Assembly (NCBI GenBank): GCA_963730005.1
Contig: CAVSPO010000014.1
Location: 186,001-250,000, forward strand
Reading direction: 5' to 3'
DNA length: 64,000 bases
DNA from: CAVSPO01 sp963730005
GTDB taxonomy: Bacteria > Actinomycetota > Actinomycetes > Propionibacteriales > Propionibacteriaceae
Under the pieces are notes generated by a model. The model was not told where the DNA came from. It made no database searches and saw only the letters and a program-made list of their open reading frames with translations. The first letter of the stretch is position 1. Each line of letters starts with the position of its first letter. Made by a program: the position numbers and the translations under genes. This document shows, one piece after another, positions 51,599 to 60,608 of this stretch.

Positions 51599-52342
51599 AT
51601 GCTGAGCGGCGCTGGTCAGGGTGCTGTGGAGCTTTCAGGGCGCCTCGACGCGGCGGTGCTGCCGGCTGAGATCATCAGGATGGTCGACGTCTGCAAGAGC
51701 TACTACCTGGGCGACGAAGAGCAGGAGGTGCTCCACCACATCAACCTGACCGTGCGCCAGGGGGAATTCCTTTCAATTCTCGGGCCCTCCGGCTCCGGAA
51801 AATCCACGCTGATGAACATCATCGGCTGTCTGGACGTGCCGACCAGCGGCAGATATGAGCTTGCCGGCAGCTTGGTCGCAGATCTCAGCGAGGCCCGATT
51901 GGCGCGCATCCGCAACAGCGAGATCGGGTTCGTGTTCCAGAGTTTCCAGTTGCTGCCGCGCTTGACTGCGCTGGAGAACGTCGAGTTGCCGCTCATCTAC
52001 ACCAGGGTCGGCGGTGCCGAGCGTCGCCGCCGCGCCCTGGCGCTGCTGGACAGGGTCGGGTTGTCCACCAAGACGCGCAACCTGCCCAACCAGTTGTCCG
52101 GCGGACAACAGCAACGGGTCGCGATCGCTCGTGCCTTGGTCACCGACCCATCCGTCTTGCTGGCGGACGAACCGACCGGGGCGCTGGACCAGAACACAGG
52201 GGCACAGGTGATGGAACTCTTCGACGAAATCAATCGCGAGGGACGTACCGTGATCATGATCACGCACGAGCCGGACATCGCCGCCTATGCGCAACGGATC
52301 GTCAGCATCCTCGACGGGTTCCTGACAGAGCATGACAACTGA
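51599..52342 (+). CDS. ABC transporter ATP-binding protein (MacB/LolD type)
   Basis: The 247-aa ATPase has Walker A GPSGSGKST, Q-loop FVFQSFQLLPRLTALENVELP, signature LSGGQQQR, Walker B VLLADEPTGALD and the H-loop THEP. These are the marks of the MacB/LolD/FtsE group that drives mechanotransmission rather than direct transport. ATG at 51599 has GGGAG 7 nt upstream. The adaptor and permease follow directly. Confidence 0.93.
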   Translation: MLSGAGQGAVELSGRLDAAVLPAEIIRMVDVCKSYYLGDEEQEVLHHINLTVRQGEFLSILGPSGSGKSTLMNIIGCLDVPTSGRYELAGSLVADLSEARLARIRNSEIGFVFQSFQLLPRLTALENVELPLIYTRVGGAERRRRALALLDRVGLSTKTRNLPNQLSGGQQQRVAIARALVTDPSVLLADEPTGALDQNTGAQVMELFDEINREGRTVIMITHEPDIAAYAQRIVSILDGFLTEHDN

Positions 52343-52406
52343 TCGCGGCGCAGATCCAGCGGTACCCGGATCACCCATGGCCCGCAGCGGCGAGGAGGGA
52401 ACTGGA

Positions 52407-54158
52407 ATGGATGTCGGAGCACAGCCACCCACCGCACGGCTCGCCCCGAGACTGTTCGCAGCCGTCAAGGCGCAGCGCGGGAGCCGGCGACGCTGGATCG
52501 TCGCAGCGGCGGTGGCGTTGGCCTTGGTAGCCGTGACGGCTTTCGCCGTGACGAAATTCAGGACGCCCGTCAACACGGTGGCTGCTTCCGACACGACGGT
52601 GCTGTCACCGACCAGCCTCCGCAGCAGCGTCAGCGCCACGGGGACCGTGGCCAGCGCGAACTCGTTCAAGGTGTACTCCAACCTCACCTACGCCGTGCGG
52701 TACATCCACGTGTCCGTGGGTCAGACAGTGGCAGCCGGTGATCCGTTGTGCGACCTCGACACAGCGTCGCTGGACAAGCAGGTCAGTGCCAAGACCGCGA
52801 CGATGGACCAGGCGGAAGGAGTGTCCGCTGCCGCGATCCAGGCTGCTCAGGACAAATACGAAGCAGCCCGGAGTTCCTTGGCGAATGGCACCAATGCTGC
52901 TGTGGCCAACGCCAACTCCGCCGTCACCAACGCCTACAACGCGTGGGTGAAGGCCCAGCAGGCGTCAGATGACTACGCGGCGACCCTGAACGCTGACCAG
53001 AACTCGCAGCTGTTGCCCCTGAAGGCGGCGCTCGACAACGCGGACAACGCTTTGTCGACGGCCCGGTACTCTGCCCGCAAGGCTGCGTCCGACCGGTTCG
53101 TGGCCGAGGAACAGCTGGACTCCGCCTGGCACGCCTACCGCACGGCGAAGGAAGCCGTGGACACGGCCACCCCGCCCACCGCCGGCCAACTGGAAGCCCT
53201 CGCCACCGCTGAGGCCGCACTGCAGGCGGCGAAAATGGCGTTCAACACCGCGCAGGACGTCTCCAGACGGGCCGATCTGGCGCTGCAGTCGGCCGAGACT
53301 GTGCGCGACAACGCCGACGACCAGTACGCGGCCGCCCTTGCTGGCGCGGACACCACGCTGGCCGATCTCTACCGGGCTGCAGACGCGGCCTACGACTCCT
53401 ACGTCAACGCTCTGGCTTCCCTGGACGCCACCACTACCGCGGCTGGCACCGAGATCCGACTGGCCCTGGACGCGCTGCGCAGCAGCGAGGCCTCGGCGTC
53501 CAACACGGCCGCGCTGCAGGACCTCGCCAACCTTTCCCAAGACTTGGACGCCACCACCGTGGCAGCCCCCATCGAAGGCACGGTCACCGCTGTCTACGCC
53601 AACGTCGGCGCCAACCCCGCGGGGCTGGTGTTCGTGATCGAGGACACCACCCGGCTGCGCGTCGAATCGTCGGTCAAGGAGTTCGACGTCGTGAGCGTCA
53701 AGGAGGGGATGGCGGTGACCATCGAGTCAGATGCGACCAGGGACGCCGTCTACCAGGGCAGGATCACGTCGATCGCCCCCGCGTCCGGCAAGGACCCGGC
53801 TGGAAAGACGATCACGGGCAGCGACATCCAGTTTGCGACGAAGGTCGACGTGTTGTCGGCGAAGACAGACCTGCGAATCGGGATGAATGTGCGCCTCAAC
53901 TACATCTTGGCGCAGCAGGACGGGGTTCTGGTGGTGCCCTTCGACGCAGTGTTCACCACAGCCCGGGGAGGCACTGCAGTTCTTGGTGTGGCCAAGGACG
54001 CGCGCGGGCGCGCCGTCCTGCAGGAGTTTCCGGTGGTCACCGGGCTGTCCAACGACCTGAACGTGGTCCTGACGGGTCGCGGCATCACCGAGGGGCTGCG
54101 AGTCATCAACTCTCCCACCAAACATGCCGCCGGCGACGTCGTGACGATCGCGGGATAG
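52407..54158 (+). CDS. Membrane-fusion (HlyD/MacA-like) adaptor subunit
   Basis: The 583-aa protein has an N-terminal membrane helix (about residues 30-48), a lipoyl-like half (SATGTVASAN...VGQTVAAGDPL), an exceptionally long Ala/Asp-rich coiled-coil hairpin (about residues 130-390), the second lipoyl half (VAAPIEGTVTAV) and a beta-barrel/membrane-proximal end. It matches MacA-type adaptors with an enlarged hairpin, reaching into the thick actinobacterial wall. ATG at 52407 is chosen for the strong AGGAGGGA 7 nt upstream; the frame is open to 52332. Confidence 0.88.
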   Translation: MDVGAQPPTARLAPRLFAAVKAQRGSRRRWIVAAAVALALVAVTAFAVTKFRTPVNTVAASDTTVLSPTSLRSSVSATGTVASANSFKVYSNLTYAVRYIHVSVGQTVAAGDPLCDLDTASLDKQVSAKTATMDQAEGVSAAAIQAAQDKYEAARSSLANGTNAAVANANSAVTNAYNAWVKAQQASDDYAATLNADQNSQLLPLKAALDNADNALSTARYSARKAASDRFVAEEQLDSAWHAYRTAKEAVDTATPPTAGQLEALATAEAALQAAKMAFNTAQDVSRRADLALQSAETVRDNADDQYAAALAGADTTLADLYRAADAAYDSYVNALASLDATTTAAGTEIRLALDALRSSEASASNTAALQDLANLSQDLDATTVAAPIEGTVTAVYANVGANPAGLVFVIEDTTRLRVESSVKEFDVVSVKEGMAVTIESDATRDAVYQGRITSIAPASGKDPAGKTITGSDIQFATKVDVLSAKTDLRIGMNVRLNYILAQQDGVLVVPFDAVFTTARGGTAVLGVAKDARGRAVLQEFPVVTGLSNDLNVVLTGRGITEGLRVINSPTKHAAGDVVTIAG

Positions 54159-54204
54159 CGGACGGGACCATGGCGATGGAATGCGGATCGGCGGGGGGAC
54201 CCCG

Positions 54205-55479
54205 ATGAATCTGTCCGCAAGCGCCCGGATGGCGCTGAAGAGCCTGCAGGTGAACAAGGCCCGGGCACTGCTGACCATGTTGGGTATCGTCATCGGGATC
54301 GCCTCGGTGATCGCCATCCTCACCGTGGGTGACGCCCTGCGCAACTCCGTGTCCTCGTCCATCAGCGTCTTGGGGTCCAACAACATTGCCATCAGCCTGC
54401 AGCAGCGCGACCAGCAGGACGGCTTCCAGCAAGGGCCGCAGAGCTCGCAGCAGCGGCCACAGGCCAAGGACCTGATCACCGACCAGATGATCGACACCAT
54501 GCGGCAGCGGTTCCCCAACCAGGTTGTCCAGGTCTCTCTCAGCGAGGTGGTGGGAAGCGGCCAGGCCAAGGATGGGCGTCGCTACAACAACATCACGCTC
54601 CTCGGCGCCAACGGCGACTACGCCACGGTCAACAACGTGACGCTGCTCAAGGGACGCTTCCTGTCGGTTGCCGACGTCAAGGGCGTCCGGAGCGTGGCGG
54701 TCGTCTCCGACCGGCTCGCAGCCAATCTGTTCGGGGCGGACCTCAGGTCGGCGTTGGAGCAAGAGCTGAGGGTTTACGTCGGCAGCCAGATCCACACCTT
54801 CACGATCGTGGGCGTGTACGAGCACGACCAGAACGCGCTCACCGTGTCCCAGGTTGCGGAGAAGGACATCGCCACCAACGTGCTCGTTCCCGTCAGCACG
54901 GCAAAGCGGCTCACCGCAAGTGCAAGCGGCTATCCCAGCGTCATGGTGGCGGTGGCGCCGGACGTGGACCCGATCGCGTTCGCTGACCAGTTGCAGGAGT
55001 TCTTCGCGACGTACTACGTGAACAACCTCGACTACCGGTGCATCGCCACGAGCATGAAGAGCATCACCCAACAGATCGACTCCGTGATGGGCTCGCTCAG
55101 CATCGGGATCTCGGTGATCGCGGGCATCTCGTTGCTGGTCGGCGGCATCGGGGTGATGAACATCATGCTGGTGTCGGTCACCGAACGCACCCGAGAGATC
55201 GGCCTGCGCAAGGCCGTGGGCGCGACGCCCAACAACATCCGTCTGCAGTTCATCGTCGAGAGCACCATCGTGTGCCTGATCGGCGGCGTCCTGGGAGTGC
55301 TGCTGGGCGGAGCGCTGGGCTACCTGGGAAGTTACCTGCTGGACGTGCCCACATTGCCGTCCGCATCCTCGATCGGGATCGCCGTCGGGTTCTCCGTTTC
55401 GATCGGGCTCTTCTTCGGGTTCTACCCGGCCAATAGGGCCGCCCGGCTGAACCCGATCGACGCCCTGAGGTCGCTGTGA
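54205..55479 (+). CDS. MacB-type ABC transporter permease
   Basis: The 424-aa protein has the MacB plan: one N-terminal helix (LLTMLGIVIGIASVIAIL), a large outer domain (MacB_PCD) and three C-terminal helices with the GGIGVMNIMLVSVTERTREIGLRKAVGA landmark (read here as GGIGVMNIMLVSV then TREIGLRKAVGA). With its ATPase and adaptor it should export a peptide, lipid or antibiotic. ATG at 54205 has GGGGGGA upstream; ATG at 54181 is possible. Confidence 0.92.
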   Translation: MNLSASARMALKSLQVNKARALLTMLGIVIGIASVIAILTVGDALRNSVSSSISVLGSNNIAISLQQRDQQDGFQQGPQSSQQRPQAKDLITDQMIDTMRQRFPNQVVQVSLSEVVGSGQAKDGRRYNNITLLGANGDYATVNNVTLLKGRFLSVADVKGVRSVAVVSDRLAANLFGADLRSALEQELRVYVGSQIHTFTIVGVYEHDQNALTVSQVAEKDIATNVLVPVSTAKRLTASASGYPSVMVAVAPDVDPIAFADQLQEFFATYYVNNLDYRCIATSMKSITQQIDSVMGSLSIGISVIAGISLLVGGIGVMNIMLVSVTERTREIGLRKAVGATPNNIRLQFIVESTIVCLIGGVLGVLLGGALGYLGSYLLDVPTLPSASSIGIAVGFSVSIGLFFGFYPANRAARLNPIDALRSL

Positions 55480-55520
55480 CGGACGCCTGCAGGAGGCTGT
55501 TCGTTGGCCGGAGCTACTCT

Positions 55521-55555
55521 GTTGTTACGACAGGTTGCGCGTGTCGTAACAACAT
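55521..55555. promoter_or_regulatory. Perfect inverted repeat, probable PadR operator
   Basis: TGTTGTTACGACA (55521-55533) and its exact reverse complement TGTCGTAACAACA (55543-55555) flank a 9-nt spacer, 15 nt before the PadR gene. A perfect 13-bp dyad next to a regulator gene points to autoregulation. TTGTTA in the left arm could serve as a -35. Confidence 0.75.
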
Positions 55556-55569
55556 TCAAGGGGGACGTC

Positions 55570-56103
55570 ATGTACCGCCCATTCCACTCCGGTCCCAAGG
55601 CCCAGGGTTTCCGACCACTGTCCGAGATGGCAGCCCGACTCGAGGAGTTCACCGAGTCAGGTGCAGTCAGCGCGGTTCGCCGCGACATCCGCGCGGCCAT
55701 CCTGCAGCTGTTGGCAGAGCAGCCCATGCACGGCTTCCAGATCATCAGCGAGTTGGGCGAGCGCAGCGGCGGCGACTGGAACCCCCGCCCGGGCGTTGTC
55801 TATCCGACTCTGCAGCTGCTGGCCGACGAGGGACTCGTCGACTCCGAGCAGGCGAACGGCAAGAAGGTGTACCACCTGACCGAGGACGGCCGGGCAGCCG
55901 TCGCCGGATTCGCGGGCCAGAGCGCCCCCTGGGAGGACGCCGCGTCCGCCTCGGATCTCATGGGTTACCGTCAGGCCGCCGCGATGCTGGCCCAAGTCGT
56001 CGTGCAGGTTGGCGCAACGGGATCAGAGGCCCAGCGTGCCGCCGCACATGAGGTCTTGGTAGCGGCCCGCAAGCAGCTGCACACCATCCTCGCCCAGGAC
56101 TGA
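55570..56103 (+). CDS. PadR-family transcriptional regulator
   Basis: The 177-aa protein has a winged-helix domain at about residues 40-110 (AILQLLAEQPMHGFQIISEL, RPGVVYPTLQLLADEGLV, GKKVYHLTEDGRA) and a C-terminal helical dimerisation part. The phenylalanine- and glycine-rich N-terminal 30 residues are an extension. ATG at 55570 follows AAGGGGGA. It sits between the ABC exporter and the ABC1 kinase, and may control either, as PadR proteins often repress drug exporters. Confidence 0.9.
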   Translation: MYRPFHSGPKAQGFRPLSEMAARLEEFTESGAVSAVRRDIRAAILQLLAEQPMHGFQIISELGERSGGDWNPRPGVVYPTLQLLADEGLVDSEQANGKKVYHLTEDGRAAVAGFAGQSAPWEDAASASDLMGYRQAAAMLAQVVVQVGATGSEAQRAAAHEVLVAARKQLHTILAQD

Positions 56104-56137
56104 CCGACCCCCATTCCCGCCACCGTCCGGAGGATGC

Positions 56138-57826
56138 ATGAAGGACTGGGTCCTGCGCGCCCGTTACAGCCGCATCGTGTGGTTCTTCGCACGAATGACG
56201 GCGAACTTCATCTGGTGGGAGATCGTGCTGCGGCGGGTGGGGCTGGGCAGTCTGGCGAATCGGACGCGGGTCCGGCGCAACACCCGGACGGCCGCGCGCT
56301 TCCGGAGGCTCGCCATCTCCTTGGGCGGGCTGATGATCAAGGTCGGCCAGTTCCTGTCTGCGCGCCTCGACGTGCTGCCCCCGGAGATCACTGAGGAGCT
56401 GGCCGGTCTGCAGGACGAGGTACCGCCCGAGGAGTTCGTAGCAATCCGCGAGGTCGCACTCGGTGAGCTGGAGCTTCCGCTGGACGATCTCTTTGACTGG
56501 TTCGATGAGGTGCCGCTCGCCGCGGCATCGCTGGGCCAGGTGCACCGGGCGCGGCTGAAGGCCGACGCGGCCGCCGAGCTCGGGTTCGGCGACGTCGTGG
56601 TGAAAGTGCAACGCCCGCACATCCGACAGGTGATCGAAGTTGACCTGGCTGCCCTTCGGCGGGTCGGCCGGTGGCTGGCCCACTATCGGCCGGTCGCCTC
56701 CCGCGTCGATGTCCCGGGGTTGGTGGAGGAGTTCGCCGCAACCACGCTGGCGGAGGTCGACTACCTCGCGGAGGCGAGCAACGCCGAGACCTTTGCCGCC
56801 AACTTCGCCGACGACCCGCGTGTCATGGTGCCCGGAGTGGTCTGGGAGCTCACCACCCGTCGGGTGCTTACGCTGGAGGATGTCAGTGCGATCCGGATCG
56901 GCGACCACGACGCCATCACCGCCGCGGGGATCGACCGGGCCGAGGTCGCCAGAGTGCTGGCCGACACCTATCTGCAGCAGATCTTCGTCGACGCCTTCTT
57001 TCACGCAGACCCGCACCCGGGCAACCTGTTCGTCACCCCGCGCCCCGACGCCGGGCCGGGCCGGCCGGCCTGGACACTGACCTTCGTCGACTTCGGAATG
57101 GTCGGCAGGGTCCCCGACACACTTCGCGAGGGGCTGACGGAGGCCCTCATCGCAGTAGGCACCCGCGACGGGGCTCGCCTGGTGCGCAGTATGCAGCACC
57201 TCGATGTGCTGCTGCCCGGCGCCGACCTGCCACGGATCGAACAGGCCACGATGCAGGTGTTCGAGCGCTTCGGCGGGATGAGCATGGATCAGCTGCGCAG
57301 CATCGACCACGCCGAGATGATGCGGTTCGGGATGCAGTTCCGGGAGCTGATGCTGGACCTGCCCTTCCAACTGCCGGAGAATCTGCTGATGCTGGGGCGT
57401 TCGATCGGGATACTGTCGGGGGAGTGCACCGGGTTGGACCCGGAGTTCAACATCTGGGGCACGATCACCCCGTACGCGAAGGAGCTCGTCGCCGAGGAGG
57501 CTGGCTCCATGACGGGTCGGGTGCTTGCCCAGGCGGGCAAGCTGGGCATGATTGCGCTCAGCCTGCCGGGGCGCGCCGATCGTGTCCTCACGCTGGCGGA
57601 GCGCGGCGACCTCGCCTTCCAGACGCCGTTGCTCACCCGGCAGATCAGTCGGCTGCAACGGACGATGAGTCGCACGAACGGGATTCTGGTCTTTGCCGCC
57701 CTGCTGGTGGCGGGGGCGCTGGTGATCGGGACCGAACCGTTGCTGGGACGGTGGCTGATGGGCCTGTCGGTCGCCCCACTGCTGTGGTCGTTGGTGGCCG
57801 GGCGTGGCCCGCGGCACGGGTGGTGA
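56138..57826 (+). CDS. ABC1/UbiB-family atypical kinase
   Basis: The 562-aa protein has the family-specific IKVGQFLSARLDVLP (KxGQ) motif, AAASLGQVHRA (the Ala-rich loop replacing the glycine loop), VVVKVQRP (ATP-binding Lys), HADPHPGN and FVDFGMVG (metal site), and two C-terminal membrane helices (about residues 510-555). UbiB proteins aid membrane isoprenoid-quinone lipid metabolism; in menaquinone-using actinobacteria the role is unclear. It begins 34 nt after the PadR stop. Confidence 0.92.
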   Translation: MKDWVLRARYSRIVWFFARMTANFIWWEIVLRRVGLGSLANRTRVRRNTRTAARFRRLAISLGGLMIKVGQFLSARLDVLPPEITEELAGLQDEVPPEEFVAIREVALGELELPLDDLFDWFDEVPLAAASLGQVHRARLKADAAAELGFGDVVVKVQRPHIRQVIEVDLAALRRVGRWLAHYRPVASRVDVPGLVEEFAATTLAEVDYLAEASNAETFAANFADDPRVMVPGVVWELTTRRVLTLEDVSAIRIGDHDAITAAGIDRAEVARVLADTYLQQIFVDAFFHADPHPGNLFVTPRPDAGPGRPAWTLTFVDFGMVGRVPDTLREGLTEALIAVGTRDGARLVRSMQHLDVLLPGADLPRIEQATMQVFERFGGMSMDQLRSIDHAEMMRFGMQFRELMLDLPFQLPENLLMLGRSIGILSGECTGLDPEFNIWGTITPYAKELVAEEAGSMTGRVLAQAGKLGMIALSLPGRADRVLTLAERGDLAFQTPLLTRQISRLQRTMSRTNGILVFAALLVAGALVIGTEPLLGRWLMGLSVAPLLWSLVAGRGPRHGW

Positions 57827-57939
57827 CAGGGCAGGTTGGTCGGCCTGCTGCCTGCGCGAAGCCGCCCCCGAGGGACGTTGCGGGCGTAGGTTTGGTGACA
57901 GCAGAGCAGCCAAGGTATCGGAATCGGCCGGTGGTGACC

Positions 57940-58884
57940 ATGCAGACGATGAACCGCTTGACGCGTGCTTATCACAATGCCCGCGTCGAGGAATTTGACG
58001 AGAATTCGAAGCTGATCTTCATGAGCGACTGTCATCGAGGTGATGGCAGCATGGCGGATGAGTTCCTGAAGAACAAGAACATCTTCGTTTGCGCGCTTGA
58101 GTACTACCACGACAACGGGTTCACGTACGTGGAAGTCGGTGATGGCGATGAGATGTGGGAGTATCGCAAGTTCAAACACATCGTCAAAGCCAACGGAATC
58201 GTCTTCAGCAGGATCAAGAGATTCCACGACGACAACCGATTCATCATGCTTTACGGCAATCACGACAGGCAGAAGAAAGACCCCGAGTTCGTGCGCGCCA
58301 ACATGCACACCAAGATTGATGTGGCCACCGGCGAACCTCAGGATCTCTTCCCCGGGATCCAACCCTGCGAAGCGCTGCTCCTGCGGCACAGGGAGACTGG
58401 CCAAGAGATCCTGACAGTGCACGGGCACCAGGGCGATCTGATGAATGACCAGAGCTGGAAGTTCAACAGGTGGTCACTGCGATGGTTCTGGAAGTACATG
58501 CACGCCTTCGGCGTTCGAAGTCCATCCAGCCCGGTGAGCAACATCTACAAGCAGCACAAAGTGGAGCGCAACTACACCAAGTGGATCCGCCTCAACCAAA
58601 CGGCGCTGATCTGCGGCCACACCCACCGTGAGAAGTTCCCGCGCCCCGATGAGGTGCCGTACTTCAATTCCGGATGCTGCATCTTTCCCTCGTACATCAC
58701 CGGCATCGAAATCACCCATGGCCAGATCCAGCTGGTGGGTTGGCGAGTGGAGGCTGACTCGAATCGCTACCTCCACATCGTCCGACGAGTGCTGTGTGGG
58801 CCTGAGCCGGTCGAGCGTTACCATCTGAAGGCCAACGCATCGAGATCATCTGCCGGGGGTTCAGCGTCTCCCTCGACCTCGTGA
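57940..58884 (+). CDS. Calcineurin-like metallophosphoesterase
   Basis: The 314-aa protein has the two-metal phosphoesterase motifs in order: SDCHRGDG (D-x-H), VGDGDE, YGNHD, VHGHQGD and CGHTHRE. The substrate may be a phosphoester or pyrophosphate of a nucleotide or lipid. Start is uncertain; ATG at 57940 is used, with GTG at 57934 and ATG at 57949 in frame. The gene is less GC-biased than its neighbours, a possible sign of transfer. Its last 24 bp overlap the end of the opposing hydrolase gene. Confidence 0.85.
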   Translation: MQTMNRLTRAYHNARVEEFDENSKLIFMSDCHRGDGSMADEFLKNKNIFVCALEYYHDNGFTYVEVGDGDEMWEYRKFKHIVKANGIVFSRIKRFHDDNRFIMLYGNHDRQKKDPEFVRANMHTKIDVATGEPQDLFPGIQPCEALLLRHRETGQEILTVHGHQGDLMNDQSWKFNRWSLRWFWKYMHAFGVRSPSSPVSNIYKQHKVERNYTKWIRLNQTALICGHTHREKFPRPDEVPYFNSGCCIFPSYITGIEITHGQIQLVGWRVEADSNRYLHIVRRVLCGPEPVERYHLKANASRSSAGGSASPSTS

Positions 58885-59820
58885 ACCCACGGCGTGGGTC
58901 TTGAAGCCGTTGAAGCTCATGTCACGCTGAGCCGATGTCAGCCTCCGAGACCCTGCAATGTGCCCCTCCTGCCCCGGCGTGTTCTGCAGGAAGTGCCGGA
59001 CCACCCCGTTGAACTCCTGCGCATGCTCCAATTGGGCCCAGTGCCCGCATCGATTGATCAGGTACGCCCGTGAGTTCGGGATCAACTTCGCCAAGCGCAG
59101 AGTGTGCTCGAAGGTCACCACCCTGTCATCGCGGCCGTGCAGCAGCAGTGCCGGCGCAACAATCGACATCAGTTCCTGCTCAGTGGCACCGTAATTCAGT
59201 GGCGGACCGCTCCTGGATCCCTCCAGCCAGTTGTCCAGGTGTTGCTGGTTGGCCTTGGCGTTCCTGGACCGCTCCCGGGCTAGGGGAACAGCGATCTCTC
59301 TCGGGGTGTCATAGGTCATGACTTCGACGGTCAACTCGAAATTCTCGGGGGACGGATCAGCGTATCCGCGATACAGGATCTTCAGGCCCTCGCTGAGTCC
59401 GCCTCCCGCGTCAAAAATGGTGGTCCCGCCGGAGCCCGGGCCCATGGTGATCAGGTGGGACACCTGCTCGCGATGTCGCGCCGCAAGTGCGAGCGCGACG
59501 ATGCCGCCCATCGAGTTGCCAACCACCGCGACCTGGCCCAAGCCAAGTGCAGCGACGAACTGAGACACGACCTCGGGATGGTTGTAGTCGGCGGCCGGTC
59601 GCGGGCTCGACTTCCCCCAGCCCGGCAGGTCCAGGGCGAAGACCCGGAAATCCCGTGCAAGCGCGGGGATGTTCGGGCTGAAGTTGGACCAGCCCGTCGC
59701 CCCGGGGCCGCTGCCGTGCAGCAACAGCACGGGGTGGCCAGTCCCCGATTCGTTGTAGTGCACATGAGTCCCGTCAGGCAGGTCGATCGACCTGCTGGTG
59801 TTCTCGTGGGTGATCTCCAT
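58861..59820 (-). CDS. Alpha/beta hydrolase, meta-cleavage-product (BphD/HsaD) type
   Basis: The 319-aa protein has the oxyanion segment LLLHGSGPGATGWSNF, the nucleophile in VGNSMGG, the acid region HGRDDRVV and the catalytic His in CGHWAQLEH. The HGSGPGA and GNSMGG pair is typical of C-C hydrolases that split ring-cleavage products of aromatics or steroids. No ring-cleaving dioxygenase is nearby. The C-terminal 35 residues are an Arg/Gly-rich extension. ATG at 59820 has GGAG about 10 nt upstream. Confidence 0.88.
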   Translation of the reverse strand: MEITHENTSRSIDLPDGTHVHYNESGTGHPVLLLHGSGPGATGWSNFSPNIPALARDFRVFALDLPGWGKSSPRPAADYNHPEVVSQFVAALGLGQVAVVGNSMGGIVALALAARHREQVSHLITMGPGSGGTTIFDAGGGLSEGLKILYRGYADPSPENFELTVEVMTYDTPREIAVPLARERSRNAKANQQHLDNWLEGSRSGPPLNYGATEQELMSIVAPALLLHGRDDRVVTFEHTLRLAKLIPNSRAYLINRCGHWAQLEHAQEFNGVVRHFLQNTPGQEGHIAGSRRLTSAQRDMSFNGFKTHAVGSRGRGRR

Positions 59821-59874
59821 CGTGGGGTTCTCCACTGGTCGAATCCGGGGGCCGCAGGTGGTGCTGGTTGGCGA

Positions 59875-60342
59875 TCAGCCGACCTTCTCGACGAGGTAGT
59901 TCTGGATGCCCATCTGTGCGATCTGGTCCAATTGTGTTTCCAGCCAGTCGACGTGGTCCTCTTCGTCGCGCAGGATGGCTTCCAGAATCGCCCGGGTGCC
60001 TTGGTCGCCGAGTTCGAGGGCTTGGCCGATGGCTTTGTTGTACAGCGCGACAGCGCCGAGCTCGGCCTCGAGATCGCGCTGGAACTGCCCCTGGACGTCT
60101 GAGCCGATGTGGATGGCCTTGAGTTGACTGACTGTCGGCCGTCCTTCAAAGAACAAGATGCGTTCGATCAGCTTCTCGGCATGCCTCATCTCCACGATTG
60201 CCCGCTTCTCTACTGCCTCATGTAGTTGGCCGTAGCCCCAGTTGGCGCACATTTCGGAGTGCACCATGTACTGATTGATGGCGGTCAACTCGTCTGCGAG
60301 CAGATCGTTGAGAGTAACGATGATCTCCGTGTTGCCTTTCAT
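59875..60342 (-). CDS. bfr: Bacterioferritin
   Basis: Bacterioferritin stores iron in a 24-subunit shell. The 155-aa product has the ferroxidase ligands Glu18, Glu51 and His54 and the haem-binding Met52 (EMRH), and later EDHVDW ligands. ATG at 60342 has GGAGG 8 nt upstream. Regulation by an iron repressor is likely, but no clear DtxR-type box was found. It starts the minus-strand pair with the hydrolase. Confidence 0.95.
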   Translation of the reverse strand: MKGNTEIIVTLNDLLADELTAINQYMVHSEMCANWGYGQLHEAVEKRAIVEMRHAEKLIERILFFEGRPTVSQLKAIHIGSDVQGQFQRDLEAELGAVALYNKAIGQALELGDQGTRAILEAILRDEEDHVDWLETQLDQIAQMGIQNYLVEKVG

Positions 60343-60540
60343 TGCTGTGTCCTCCTCGATCGTGCTGGCACTTCAGAGAGCCGACACGTACTGGTGGAAT
60401 ACGGAAGTGCCGCTTGGCGTGGGAAGTGTGAACCCCTGGGAAGCCTGAGTAAACCGCTTCCAAGTCAACCGTAGCGGGTCTGCGCGGCCGCGGCATCAGT
60501 CCACCTGTCTGGGTGTCGGTTCTGCGTCACCTGGAGCTGG

Positions 60541-60569
60541 TTGACCGCGTCTGCCTCGTCGCTTAGGGT
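60541..60569 (+). promoter_or_regulatory. Near-consensus promoter for the orphan nucleotidyltransferase-like gene
   Basis: TTGACC (60541-60546) and TAGGGT (60564-60569) are separated by exactly 17 nt, the best promoter match in the window. Transcription should start near 60576. Confidence 0.65.
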
Positions 60570-60608
60570 CATTTGACTGCACAAGAAGTCCACAGAATTC
60601 GAGGTCTT

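Noticed and set aside
56671..57900. Upstream extension of the metallophosphoesterase frame
   Set aside because: It overlaps the ABC1 kinase gene in another frame and is Arg/Pro-rich. The phosphoesterase begins near 57940.
60421..60475. Possible iron-repressor (DtxR) box upstream of bacterioferritin
   Set aside because: TGGGAAGCCTGAGTAAACC shares only a few positions with the known 19-bp DtxR consensus and is not a good dyad.
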